Shown here piece by piece: positions 1 through 12,800 of a DNA stretch of 64,000 nt. The notes beneath the pieces were generated by a model. The model saw only the letters and a program-made list of their open reading frames with translations, searched no databases and was not told where the DNA came from. The stretch spans positions 4,879,821 through 4,943,820 of the forward strand of contig OZ014417.1 in the NCBI GenBank assembly GCA_963965975.1. The letters are read 5' to 3'. This DNA is from Xestospongia bergquistia (lineage: Eukaryota; Porifera; Demospongiae; Haplosclerida; Petrosiidae). The translations under genes were made by a program, and so were the position numbers. Every line of letters starts with the position of its first letter. Position 1 is the stretch's first letter.

Positions 1-271
1 CCTTGTTACGGGGAGGAAGAGATGTACCAGAAATACTAGCAAGAGAAGTGAAGAAGAGATAGGACTCTATGAATATGACAAGAATGGACTCAGTGATAAT
101 GGTATGTGACATTATGTTATAATTAACCCTTTAATAGTGGCTTGCCATGTTAGAAACTACACTAGAGCAGTCAAGGACATTACCTAAAAATTCTCAAATT
201 TCCAGTATGTGTAATGTATATATATTGAAGTATTTTAAAGTTAATTATCCTTGTTACAGGGAGGAAGAGAT
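1..271 (+). repeat. Copy of the Tigger element's exon-repeat block
   Basis: These 271 bases match 50,429-50,699 base for base as far as I can read, including the private change of the 3' splice site from ACAG to ACGG. They cover one 90-nt exon cassette (12-101), its following intron, a good TTACAG acceptor (254-259) and the first 12 bases of the next cassette. The match then stops abruptly in favour of unrelated sequence. The rest of this element copy must lie left of the window or be missing. Perfect identity implies a recent copying event or an assembly-level duplication. Confidence 0.85.
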
Positions 272-369
272 CATAAAGAAGCCCTAGAATAGAACACAAT
301 CAAACGCTGTCAGTAAACAAAGAAATGTAAACGTAGCCCTTGATCACGAATTTTGCTACCAACTTCCCT

Positions 370-549
370 TTATGATGACAAGATCTTGGACAACGTTTCA
401 CTATCCTTTTGACTCTTCGTAGAACACAACATGCTAACTTTACTTCGAGCAAAGGCAAAAGCATTCACATCACTAACCTTACATTTCTTTCCCTCTACAA
501 ACCACAGAAATAATTTGGTCACAGTGTGCGTTTGCGCATGCCAAACCAC
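370..549 (-). CDS. Minus-strand terminal exon, unknown protein
   Basis: Read leftward from a good acceptor (TTTATCTTTATTACTAG just right of 549), there is exactly 60 codons of open frame ending in TAA at 372-370. The peptide begins VVWHAQTHTVTKLFLWF and ends SETLSKILSS. I do not recognise the family, and there is no start codon at the exon edge. The same acceptor sequence precedes a different minus-strand block at about 1,659 and 6,147 inside the neighbouring tandem array. This exon therefore reads as the 3' end of the gene or element whose exons were multiplied to its right. It could equally be a chance open frame. The exact phase fit, the acceptor and the balanced composition argue mildly for coding. 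Confidence 0.35.
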   Translation of the reverse strand: MVWHAQTHTVTKLFLWFVEGKKCKVSDVNAFAFARSKVSMLCSTKSQKDSETLSKILSS

Positions 550-3539
550 CTAGTAATAAAGATAAAATATTTAATGATAATTATTGCTGTGTCGCTCACA
601 AATATCACAGTTTTAGCACCTTCATTTAGTAAAGCTCATTGAATTTAAAGTCAAGCTATATATACTAACACACTTCACTGTATTTACTTACCCTTGGGCT
701 ATAGCGAGTAACATTATTGTCTTGGATTTACTGCAGAGAACACTGTCAAATGATTTGGCTGAATGGAATCTGGTTCCTTTTTCTATCTTGCTAAATAGCC
801 CTGTAGAAATAAAGTCATGAATCTTTGGCTGCTAAAACGAAGTAACGATGAACTAAACAAAGGGCTAAAGCTCATTGAATTTAAAGTCAAGCTATATATA
901 CTAATATGCTTGACTGTATTTACTTGCCCTTGGGCTATAGCAAGGAACATTATTGTCTTGGATTTACTGCAGAGAACACTGTCAAATGACCTGGCTGAAT
1001 GAAATCCAGTTCCTTCTTATGTCTTGCTAAACAACCCTGCTAAAATAAAGTCATGACTCCATGTTTGCTAAAACAAAGTAATACTGTCTAAGATTTCTAG
1101 CACAAAATATTACAACGTGATTACAAATGCACTAAACTAAGGGCTAAAGCTCATTGAATTTAAACTCAAGCTATATATACTAACACACTTCACTGTATTT
1201 ACTTGCCCTTGGGCTATAGTGAGGAACATTATTGTCTTGGATTTACTGCAGAGAACACCGTCAAATGATTTGGCTGAATGGAAACTAGTTCCTTCTTCTG
1301 TTTTGGTAAACAGACCTGTAGAAATGAAGTTGTGAATGATTGGTTGCTAAAACGAAGTAATGCTGTCTAGGATTTCTAGTACAAACCTTTACAAGCTGAT
1401 ACTGATACCAAAGAAGACACAATGGGGGTTAAAAGCCCTGCAGAAATAAAGTCGTACTCATTGGTTGCGAAAACGCTAAGATTTCTAGTACACATTGTGA
1501 CAAGCTTACTGATGTTATCTTTAGTCTTATATGAGGCTCCAACTGTATAATATCCTTCAGCAACAGCTGGTACAAGAATTACATCTGCTTTTGCTCTTCC
1601 AATAATTGAAATGCCTCCTCTACGATCTCAACTGAAATACTAGGTATATCAGAACCCACCTAATAATAAAGATAAAATATTTAATGATAATTATTGCTGT
1701 GTCGCACACAAATATCACAATTTTAGCAGCTTCATTTAGTAAAGCTCATTGAATTTAAAGTCAAGCTATATATACTAACACATTTCACTGTATTTACTTC
1801 CCCTTAGGCTATAGCAAGGAACATTATTGTCTTGGATTTACTGCAGAGAACACCGTCAAATGTTTTGGCTGAATGGAATCCAGTTCCTTCTTCTGTCTTG
1901 CTAAACAGCCTGTAGAAATAAAGTCGTGACTCATTGGTTGCTACTAAAGAAGTAATGCTTCTAAGATTTCTATTACAAACCTTTACAAGCTGATACTGAT
2001 ACCAGAGAAGACACAATGGGGGTGAAAAGACTTTTATACTGGTTATTAAAGTGTATATATTACAGAGACAAGGAAACGTGATATATGTTTTAAAATGGCT
2101 TATTATAGGCTTAGTTAAGATAACAAATGCACTAGAACTAAGGACTAAAGCTCATTGAATTTAAAGTCAAGCTAGATATATTAACACAAATGAAGTATTG
2201 ATACACTGACTGTATTTATTTGCCCATGGGCTGTAGCGAGGAACATTATTGTCTTGGATTTACTGCAGAGACCACTGTCAAATGATTTGGCTGAATGGAA
2301 TCTGGTTCCTTCTTCTATCTTGCTAAACAGCCCTGTAGAAAGAAAGTCATGAATCTTTGGTGGCTAAAACGAAGTAAAGATGCACTAAACTAAAGGCTAA
2401 AGCTCATTGAATTGAAAGTCAAGCTATATATACTAACACACTTGACTGTATTTACTTGCCCTTTGGCTATAGCGAAGAACATTATTGCTAAAATGAAGTA
2501 ATGCAGTCTAAGATTTCTAGTATAACCATTACAAACACATTCACATATGATATCGGACAATACTCAAGACTCAATAAAATCTCTACAATATGCACATTTT
2601 ATAATATAAAGTGCATAGATAACTTATGGGACAGGAAGTCTACACATGATAATCATATTCATAAGTATACACAATACAATAACCAACCAATAATACAGCA
2701 CAAGCTGATACTGACACAAACGTAGAGACAGTCAGGGTAAACAGCCCTGCAGAAATAAAGTTGTGACAAAACATTACAAGCTAATACTGATACAAAAGTA
2801 GACACAATAGGTTTAAAAGGGCTTGTACTAAATAAAAACACTTGACTAACTACTCATATAATGGTAGACATAATGAGGCTAAGGGGCTTGTAGTGATAAA
2901 ACAATTGACTAATATTATTCAGACTTCCTACATTGTACTAAATATACTGGTTACTAAAGTTTATATATTAGAGAAAAGGAATAGTCAGATATGTTTCCAA
3001 ATGACTTATCAGATGCACTAAAACTAAGGGCTAAAACTGACTCAATTTCTTTTGTTCTAGCGAGTAACATCATCGTCTAAGATTTATTGCAGACAAGACT
3101 GTCAAATCACTTGGCTGCATGTAATACAGTTCCTTCTTCTGTCTTGCTCCACAGCTCTGCAGACGTAAAGTCCTGACAGATTGGTTGCTAAAATGAAGTA
3201 ATGCTGTCTAAGATTTTTAGTACAAACCTTTACAAGCTGATACTGATACCAAAGCAGACACAATCAGGGTAAAAAGCCTTTTAAAAACACTTTAATATTA
3301 TTATTGAGACTTGCTACATTGACTGGCAGTACTTGTTACTACTGTTTTTTCCTTCTGTTCTAGCAAGGAATTTCATTGTCTCGGATTTACTGCAGAGAAC
3401 ACTGTCAAATGCTTGCCTGTTGGAATCCAGTTCCTTCTTTTGTCTTGTTAAACAGCCCTGCAGAAGTAAAGTCCTGACACATTGATTGCTAAAATGAAGT
3501 AATGCAGTCTATGAATTCTAGTACAAACCACTGTACTTT

Positions 3540-4155
3540 AGATTATTGGTGATAGCTACTTGTAGTAACTTTTCTGCTGCTCTATTATATGCTATAAATC
3601 AGCTAGGAAAGCCAAATCTATCTTTTAAGAAAGAGCAGATCTTTTCTATTGTAGCTATACATAACGGAAAAGATGTCTTCGTGTGGTTACCAACTGGTTT
3701 TGGAAAGAGTTTGTGTTTCAAAATCCTCCCTTTCATGATGGATTACAAGCTAGGTTATGAACCAACTGCTTGAATTCCTCTAGGTCTACAACAGATTTCT
3801 CTTGAGACACAATTCGAAGTTTGCACTTCATAAAAATATATGAAGAGAGACTATCATATCATGTCCAGAAACAATAACATCAAGTAAAGCAGTTATTCAC
3901 GAACCCCAATTATTTCACATTCCAACAGCACTGAACAAATTTGTTGCTCTTTCGGCTTCCACTAAATAAATCTCTGCATTACTGACAAACTTGTGCTTAA
4001 ACTCGTGTAGTGAAAAAAACGTCATCAATATAAACCCGACCCATCAATTCGTCATTTAATTTAAAATGTGTCATTATGATGTCAATAATTATGTGCATGC
4101 GCAAGCAGTAATGACCAGGCTCTTTTCTACCGCGAAAGTCTGGGTACGAGGCTAG
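3540..4155 (+). mobile_element. RecQ-bearing insertion in the tandem array
   Basis: About 610 bp foreign to the array lie between two pieces of array sequence. The array consensus breaks after GTACAAACCA near 3,530 and resumes with TAGTACTAAATAAAA at about 4,153. The right end reads TCTGGGTACGAGGCTAG. Its reverse complement, with the adjoining 50 bases, reappears at 63,936-64,000, which marks it as a true element terminus. No matching left terminus is visible, so this copy is probably truncated at its left end. It carries the RecQ-like fragment. Confidence 0.6.
3546..3773 (+). pseudogene. RecQ-like helicase N-terminal fragment
   Basis: The 75-residue open frame contains SFKKEQIFSIVAIHNGKDVFVWLPTGFGKSLCF across two adjacent stretches. 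That is the Q-motif-like region followed by helicase motif I (Walker A, here PTGFGKS) of superfamily-2 RecQ helicases, which unwind DNA with ATP. Only about the first 60 residues of the helicase core are present. Motif II (DEAH/DEVH) and the rest of the core are absent, and the frame stops soon after FMMDYKLGYEPTA. It sits about 380 bp inside the element terminus at 4,152, so the gene most likely belongs to that element. It is certainly not a working helicase here. The RecQ identification is firm for so short a piece because of the long match around motif I. Confidence 0.75.
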
Positions 4156-6778
4156 TACTAAATAAAATCATTCGACTAATTTTATTGAGACTTGCTACAT
4201 TGTACAAAATATATTGGTTACTAAAGTCTTTATATTACAGAGAAAAGGACTAGTGAGATATTATATTTCAAAAAGACTTACAATAGGCTTAGTTAAGATA
4301 ACAAATGCACTAAAACTAAGGACTAAAGCTCACTGAATTTAAAAGTCATGCTACATATACTACAGCACATGGAGTACTGCTTCTCTGACTGTATTTGTTA
4401 CTACTATCTTTCCATTTCTAGTACAAACCTTTTCAAGCTGATACTGATACCAAAGCAGACACAATGGGGGTAAAAAGCCTTTTAAAAACACTTGATTAAT
4501 ATTATTCAGACTTCCTATATTGTACTAAATATACTGGTTATAGGTGCAATATTACATTATAAAATGACATATTACAGGTTTAGTTAAGATAACAAATGCA
4601 CTAAAACTAAGGGGTAAAGCTCATTGAATTTAAAGTCAAGCTAGATATACTAATGCACAATGGAACAATGACACAATGGGAGTAAAAAGCCTTTCAAATA
4701 CACTTTACTAATATTATTCAGATTTCGTACATTGCACTAAATATACTGGTTACTAAAGTATATATTAGAGAGAAAAGAAACAGTCAGATATGTTTTCAAA
4801 TGACAGGCTTAGTTTTTGTGTGTCTGACTGAATTTGAAATCAAGCTACATATACTAACTCACATGGAGTACTACTTACGTGAACGTATTTGTTACTACTG
4901 TCTTTCCCTTTCGTTGTAGCGTTTACTACACAGGAGACAGTCAAATGACTTGGCTGCATGGAATCCAGTTCCTTCTTCTGTCTTGCTAAACAGCCCTGCA
5001 GAAGTAATGTCCTGACCCATTTGCTACTAAAGAAGTAATGCTGTCTAAGATTTCTAGTACAAACCTTTACAAGCTGATACTGAAACCAAAGAAGACACAA
5101 TGGGGGTAAAAAACCTTTTATACTGGTTATTAAAGTGTATATATTACAGAGACAAGGAAACGTGACATATGTTTTAAAATGACTTATTACAGGCTTAGTT
5201 AAGATAACAAATGCACTAAAACTAAGGACTAAAGCTCATTGAATTTAAAGTCAAGCTAGATATACTAACACAAATGAAGTATTGATACACTGACTGTATT
5301 TATTTCCTAATGGGCTGTAGCGAGGAACATTAGTGTCTCAGATTTACTGCAGAGAACACTGTCAAATGATTTGGCTGGATGGAATCTGGTTCCTTCTTCT
5401 ATCTTGCTAAACAGCCCTGTAGAAAGAAAGTCATGAATCTTTGGTTGTTAAAACGAAGTAACGATGCGCTGAACTAAGGGCTAAAGCTCATTGAATTTGA
5501 ATTTAAAGTCAAGCTATATGTACTAACACACTTGACTGTATTTACTTGCCCTTGGGCTATAGCAAGGAACATTATTGTCTTGGATTTACTGCAGAGAACG
5601 CTGTCAAGTGACTTGGCTGAATGGAATCTAGTTCCTTCTTCTGTTTTGCTAAACAGCCCTGTGGAAATAAAGTTGTGAATGATTCGTTGCTAAAATAAAG
5701 TAATGCTGTTTAAGATTTCTTGTACAAACATTTACAAGCTGATACTAATACCAAAGAAGACACGATGGGGGTAAAAATCTTTTAAAAACACTTGTCTAAT
5801 ATTATTCAGACTTGCTACATTGTACTAAATATACTGGTTATTAAAGTGTATATATTACAGAGACAAGGATAGGTGACATATATGTTTTAAAATGACTTAT
5901 TACAGGCTTAGTTAAGATAACAAATGCACTAAACTAATGGCTAAAGCTCATTAAATTTAAAGTCAACCTATATATACTAACACCCTTGACTGTATTTACT
6001 TGCCCTTGGGCTATAGCGAGGCTCCAACTGTATAATATCCTCCGGCAACAGCTGGTACAAGAATTACATCTGCTTTTGCCCTTCCAGTAATTGAAATGCC
6101 TCCTCTACGATCTCAAGTGAAATACCAGGTATCTCAGAACCCACCTAATAATAAAGATAAAATATTTAATGATAATTATTGCTGTGTCACTCAGCAATAA
6201 TTATCACTGTATTTACTTGCCCTTGGGTTATAGCGAGTAACATTATTGTCTTGGATTTACTGCAGAGAACACTGTCAAATGATTTGGCTGAATGGAATCT
6301 GGTTCCTTCTTCTATTTTGCTAAACAGCCCTGTAGAAATAAAGTCGTGAATGATTGGATGCTAAAATGAAGTAATGCTGTCTAACATTTCCAGTACAAAC
6401 CATTACAAGCTGATACTACAAATGCACTAAACAAAGGGCTAAAGCTCATTGAATTTAAACTCAAGCTATATACACTAACACACTTGACTGTATTTACTTG
6501 CCCTTGGGCTATAGCGAGGAACATTATTGTCTTGTATTTACTGCAGAGAACACTGTCAAATGATTTGGCTGAATGGAATCTGGTTCCTTCTTGTGTCTTG
6601 CTAAACAGTCCTGTAGAAATAAAGTCGTGAATGATTGGATGCTAAAATGAAGTAATGCTGTCTAACATTTCCAGTACAAACCATTACAAGCTGATACTAC
6701 AAATGCACTAAACAAAGGGCTAAAGCTCATTGAATTTAAACTCAAGCTATATACACTAACACACTTGACTGTATTTAC

Positions 6779-6891
6779 TTGCCCTTGGGCTATAGCGAGG
6801 AACATTATTGTCTTGGATTTACTGCAGAGAACACTGTCAAATGATTTGGCTGAATGGAATCTGGTTCCTACTTCTGTCTTGCTAAACAGCC
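6779..6891 (-). other. Representative 113-nt exon-like cassette
   Basis: This is one clear copy of the repeated block. On the minus strand the acceptor TATTTACAG lies just right of 6,891 and the donor GTAAATACAG just left of 6,779. Between them, 113 nt are open in the frame reading LFSK near the start and IAQGQ at the end. The block begins with two bases of a split codon and ends on a whole codon. Two copies in one transcript would therefore break the frame. The cassettes can only work singly (mutually exclusive choice), in compensating combinations, or not at all. Confidence 0.5.
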
Positions 6892-9800
6892 CTGTAAATA
6901 TAAAGTCGTGAATGATTGGTTGCTAAAACGAAGTAATGCTATCTAAGATTTCTAGTACAAAATATTACAAGTTCATACTACAAATGGACTAAACTAAGGA
7001 CTAAAGCTCATTGAGTTTACAGTCAAGCACTCTATTTACTTGCCCTTTGGCTAAAACAAAGTAACAATGCACTAAACTAAGGGCTAAAGCTCATTTATTT
7101 AAAATCAAGCTATATATACTAATACACTTCACAGTACTTACTTGCCCTTTGGCTATAGCGAGAAACATTATTGTCTTGGATTTACTGCGGAGAACACCGT
7201 CAAATGTTTTGGCTTAATGGAATCCAGTTCCTTCTTCTGTCTTGCTAAACAACCCTGCAGAAATAAAGTTATGACTCATTGGTTGCTAAAACAAAGTAAT
7301 ACTGTCTAAGATTTCTAGCACAAACTATTACAACGTGACACTACAAATGCAATAAACTAAGGGCTAAAGCTCCTTGAATTTAAAGTCGAGCTATATATAC
7401 TAACACACTGTATTTACTTGCCCTTAGGCTATAGCGAGGAACATTATTGTCTTGGATTTACTGCAGAGAACACTGTCAAATGATTTGGCTAAATGGAATC
7501 TGGTTTCTTCTTCTATCTTGCTAAACAGCCCTGTAGAAATAAAGTCATGAATCTTTGGTTGCTAAAATGAAGTAACGATGCACTAACACACTTGACTGTA
7601 TTTACTTGCCCTTGGGCTATAGCGAGGAACATTATTGTCTTGGATTTACTGCAGAGAACACTGTAAAATGACCTGGCTGAATGGAATCCAGTTCCTTCTT
7701 CTGTCTTGCTAAACAACCCTGCAGAAATAAAGTCATGACTCCATGGTTTGTAAAATGAAGTAATACTGTCTAAGATTTCTGCCACAAAATATTACAACGG
7801 AATACTACAAATGCACTAAACAAAGGGCTAAAGCTCATTGAATTTAAACTCAAGCTATATATACTAACACACTTGACTGTATTTACTTGCCCATGGGCTA
7901 TAGCGAGGGACATTATTGTCTTGGATTTACTGCAGAGAACACTGTCAAATGATTTGGCTGAATGCATCTGGTTCCTTCTTCTGTCTTGCTAAACAGCCCT
8001 GTAGAAATAAAACAGTGAATGATTGGGTGCCAAAATGAAGTTATGCTGTCTAACATTTCTAGTACAAACCATTGCAAGCTGATACTACAAATCCACTAAA
8101 CTTAGGGCTAAAATTCATTGAATTTAAACTCAAGCTATATATATTAACACCCTTCACTGTATTTACTTGCCCTTGCGTTATAGCGAGGAACATTATTGTC
8201 TTGGATTTACTGCAGAGAACACTGTCAAATGATTTGGCTGAATGGAATCTGGTTCCTTCTTCTATCTTGCTAAACAGCCCTGTAGAAATAAAGTCATGAA
8301 TCTTTAGTTGCTAAAACAAAGTAACGATGCACTAAACTAAGGGCTAAAGCTCATTTATTTAAAGTCAAGCTATATATACTAATACACTTCACTGTATTTA
8401 CTTCCCCTTAGGCTATAGCGAGAAACATTATTGTCTTGGATTTACTGCAGAGAACACAGTCAAATGTTTTGGCTGAATGGAATCCAGTTCCTTCTTCTGT
8501 CTTGCTAAACAGCCCTGTAGAAACAAAGTCGTGACTCATTGGTTGCTACTGAAGAAGTAATGCTGTATAAGATTTCTAGTACAAACCTTTACAAGCTGAT
8601 ACTGTTACGAAAGAAGACACAATGGGGGTAAAAGCCCTTTTATACTGGTTATTAAAGTGTATATATTACAGAGACAAGGAAACGTGACATATGTTTTAAA
8701 ATGACTTATTACAGGCTTAGTTAAGATAACAAATGCACTAAACTAAGGGCTAAAGCTCATTGAATTTAAAGTCAAGCTAGATATACTAACGCAAATGAAG
8801 TATTGATACACTGACTGTATTTATTTGCCCATGGGCTGTAGCGAGGAACATTAGTGTCTTGGATTTACTGCAGAGAACTCTGTCAAATGACTTGGCTGAA
8901 TGGAATCCTGTTCCTTCTTCTGTCTTGCTAAACAACCCTGCAGAAATAAAGTCATGACTCATTGCTTGTTAAAACAAAGTAATACTGTCTAAGATTTCTA
9001 GCACAAATTATTACAACGTGATACTAGAAATGCACTAAACTAAGGGCTAAAGCTCATTGAATTTAAACTCGAGCTATATACACTAACACACTTGACTGCA
9101 TTTACTTGCCCATGGGCTATAGCGAGGAACATTATTGTCTTGGATTTACTGCAGAGAAGAATGTCAAATGATTTGGCTGAATGGAATCTAGTTCCTTTTA
9201 AAAACACTTGACTAGTATTATTCAGACTTGCTACATTGTACTAAATATACCGGTTATTAAAGTGTATATATTACAGAGACAAGAAAAGGTGACATATTGT
9301 TTTAAAATGACTTATTACAGGCTTAGTTAAGATAACAACTGCACTAAAACAAAATGCTAAAGCTCATTGAATTTAAAGTCAAGGTAGATATACTAACACA
9401 AATGAAGTATTGATACACTGACTATATTTATTTGCCCACGGGCTGTAGCAAGGAACATTAGTGTCTCGGATTTACTGCAGAGAACACTGTCAAATGACTT
9501 GGCTGAATGGAATCCAGTTCCTTCTTCTGTCTTGCTAAACAACCCTGCAGAAATAAAGTTATGACTCATTGGTTGCTAAAACGAAGTAATACTGTCTAAG
9601 ATTTTTAGCACAAACTATTGCAACGTGATACTACAAATGCAATAAACTAAGGGCTAAAGCTCATTGAATTTAAAGTCAATCTACATATACTAACACACTT
9701 GACTGTATTTACTTGCCCTTGGGCTAGAGCAAGGAACATTGTCTTGGATTTATTGCAGAGAACACTGTCAAATGATTTGGCTGAATGGAATCTGGTTTCT

Positions 9801-12800
9801 TCTTCTATCTTGCTAAACAGCCCTGTAGAAATAAAGTTATGAATCTTTGGTTGCTAAAACGAAGTAACGATGCACTAAACTAAGGGCTAAAGCTCATTTA
9901 TTTAAAGTCAAGCTATATATACTAATACACTTTACAGTATTTACTTGCCCTTAGGCTATAGTGAAAAACATTATTGTCTTGGATTTACTGCAGAGAACAC
10001 CGTAAAATGTTTTGGCTGAATGGAATCCAGTTTCTTCTTCTGTCTTGCTAAACAACCCTGCAGAAATAAAGTCATGACTCATTGGTTGCTAAAACAAAGT
10101 AATACTGTCTAAGATTTCTAGCAAAAACTATTACAACGTGATACTACAAATGCAATAAACTAAAGGCTAAAGCTCATTAAATTTAAACTCAAGCTATATA
10201 TACTAACACACTTGACTGTATTTACTTGCCCTTGGGCTATAGCGAGGAACATTATTGTCTTGGATTTACTACAGAGAACACTGTCAAATGATTTGGCTGA
10301 ATGGAATCTGGTTCCTTCTTCAATCTTGCTAAAAGCCCTGTAGAAATAAAGTCATTAATCTTTGGTTGTTAAAAACAAAGTAATGCTGTCTAAGATTTCT
10401 AGTACAAACCTTTACAAGCTGATACTGATACAAAAGCAGACACAATGGGGGTAAAAAGCCTTTTAAAACACTTGACTAATATTATTCAGACTTGCTACAT
10501 TGTACTAAATATACTGGTTATCAAAGTGTATATATTACACAGACAAGGAAAGGTGAGATATATATTTTAAAGTGACTTATTACAGGCTTAGTTAGAGGTA
10601 ACAAATGCACTAAAACTAAGGGCTAAAGCTCATTGAATTTAAAGTCAAAAGGACTTTATGGCACTAACTAAATGAACAACTATTAACAGTTTAGTAAGTT
10701 AGTTTGCATTAACGCTCTAAAGTCTTTAAGTTAAAGACTTTAGAAGGTTTAGACTTTTGAGAGAAGTTTATAAAGTAAACTGCTGAGCCTAAAGGACTTT
10801 ATGGCACTAACTAAATAAACAGCTATTAACAGTTTAGTAAGTTAGTTTGCATTAACGCTCTAAAGTCTTTAAGTTAAAGACTTTAGAATGTTTAGACTAT
10901 TGAGAGAAGTTTATAAAATAAACTGCTCAGTCTAACGGACTTTATGGCACTAACTAAATAAACAGCTATTAACAGTTTAGCAAGTTTGTTTGCATTAACG
11001 CTCTAAAGTCTTTAAGTTAAAGACTTTAGTAGGTTTAGACTATTGAAACAAGTTTATAAAGTAAACTGTTCAGTCTAAAGGACTTTATGGCACTAACTAA
11101 ATACAGCTATTAACAGTTTAGTAAGTTAGTTTGCATTAACGCTCTAAAGTCTTTAAGTTAAAGACTTTGAACGTTTAGACTATTGAGAGAAGTTTATAAA
11201 GTAAACTGCTCAGTCTAAAAGACTTTATGGCACTAAGTAAATAAACAGCTATTAGCAGTTTAGTAAGTTAGTTTGCATTAACGCTCTAAAGTCATTAAGT
11301 TAAAGACTTTAGAGAGTTTAGACTATTGAGTGATTTTTATAAAGTAAACTGCTCAATCTGTAGGACTTTATGGCACTAACTAAATAAACAGCTATTAACA
11401 GTTTAGTAAGTTTGTTTGTATTAACGCTCTAAAGTCTTTAAGTTAAAGACTTTAGAAGGTTTAGACTATTGAGAGAAGGTTATAAAGTAAACTGCTCAGT
11501 CTAAAGGTCTTTATGGCACTAACTAAATAAACAGCTATTAACAGTTTAGTAAGTTAGTTTGCATTAACGCTCTAAAGTCTTTAAGTTAAAGACTTTAGAA
11601 CGTTTAGACTATTGAGAGATGTTTATAAAGTAAACTGATCAGTCTGAAGGACTTTAAGGCACTAACTAAATAAACAACTATTAACAGTTTAGTAGGTTAG
11701 TTTGCATTAACGCTCTAAAGTCTTTAAGTTAAAGACTTTAGAAGGTTTAGACTATTGAGAGAAGTTTATAATGTAAACTGCTCTGTCTAAAGGACACTAT
11801 AGCACTAACTAAATAAACAGGTATTAACAGTTTAGTAAGTTAGTTTGCATTAACGCTCTAAAGTCTTTAAGTTAAAGACTTTAGAAGGTTTCGACTATTG
11901 AGAGACGTTTATAAAGTAAACTGCTCAGTCTAAAGGACTTTTTGGCACTAACTAAATAAACAGCTATTAACAGTTTAGTAAGTTAGTTTGCGTTAACGCT
12001 CTAAAGTCTTTAAGTTAAAGACTTTAGAAGGTTTACACTAATGAGAGAAGTACATAAAATAAACTGCTCAGTTTAAAGGACTTTATGACACTAACTAAAT
12101 AAACTGCTATTAACAGTTTAGTAAGTTAGTTTGCAATAACGCTCTAAAGTCTTTAAGTGAAAAACTCTAAAAGGTTTAGAATATTGAGAGATTTTTATAA
12201 AGTAAACTGCTCATTCTCTAGGACTTAATGGCACTAACTAAATAAATAGCTATTAACAGTTTAGTAAGTTAGTTTGCATTAACGCTATAAAGTCTTTAAG
12301 TTAAAGACTTTAGAAGGTTTAGACTATTGAGAGAAGTTTATAAAGTAAATTGCTCAGTCTAAAGGTCTTTCTGGCACTAACTAATGAAGTAGCTATTAAC
12401 AGATTAATAAGTTAGTTTGCATTAACGCTCTAAAGTCTTTAAGTTAAAGACCTTAGAAAGTTTAGACTATTGAGAGAAGTTTATAAAGTAAACTGCTCAG
12501 TCTAAAGGACTTTATGGCACTAACTAAATGAACAGCTATTAACAGTTTAGTAAGTTAGTTTGCATTAACGCTCTAAAGTCTTTAAGTTAAAGACTTTAGA
12601 AGGTTTAGACTATTGAGAGAAGTTTATAAAGTAAACTGCTCAGCCTAGAGGACTTTATGGCACTAACTAAATAAACAGCTATTAACCGTTTAGTAAGTTA
12701 GTGTGCATTAACACTCTAAAGTCTTTAAGTTAAAGACTTTAGTAGGTTTAGACTATTGACACAAGATTATAAAGTAAACTGCTCAGTGTGAAGGACTTTA

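Larger units (their letters stand above)
550..10648 (-). repeat. Tandem array of ~280-430 bp exon-cassette units
   Basis: About 25 copies of a unit recur in one orientation; examples of copies start near 868, 1,141, 6,436 and 6,717. The short unit is about 280 bp. A long variant of about 430 bp adds a block with the words TACTAAATATACTGGTTA and GACTTATTACAGGCTTAG. On the minus strand each unit reads TTTATTTCTACAG, then an exon-like block of about 113 nt, then GTAAATA. The block's open frame contains SKTEEGT, FHSAKSFDSVLCSKSKT and MFLAIAQGQ. Two units (about 1,530-1,760 and 6,018-6,200) carry an extra block with minus-strand frames such as GSDIPSISVEIVEEAFQLLE and ADVILVPAVAEGYYTVGAS. The small open frames of 60-90 residues here are windows onto this repeat and not separate genes. 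I recognise no protein family. Confidence 0.85.

Noticed and set aside
817..8299. Many 60-90-codon open frames in the left array as separate genes
   Set aside because: They recur with the repeat, start at random ATGs inside it and are interrupted differently in each copy. Only the exon-like block bounded by splice-like words recurs consistently.
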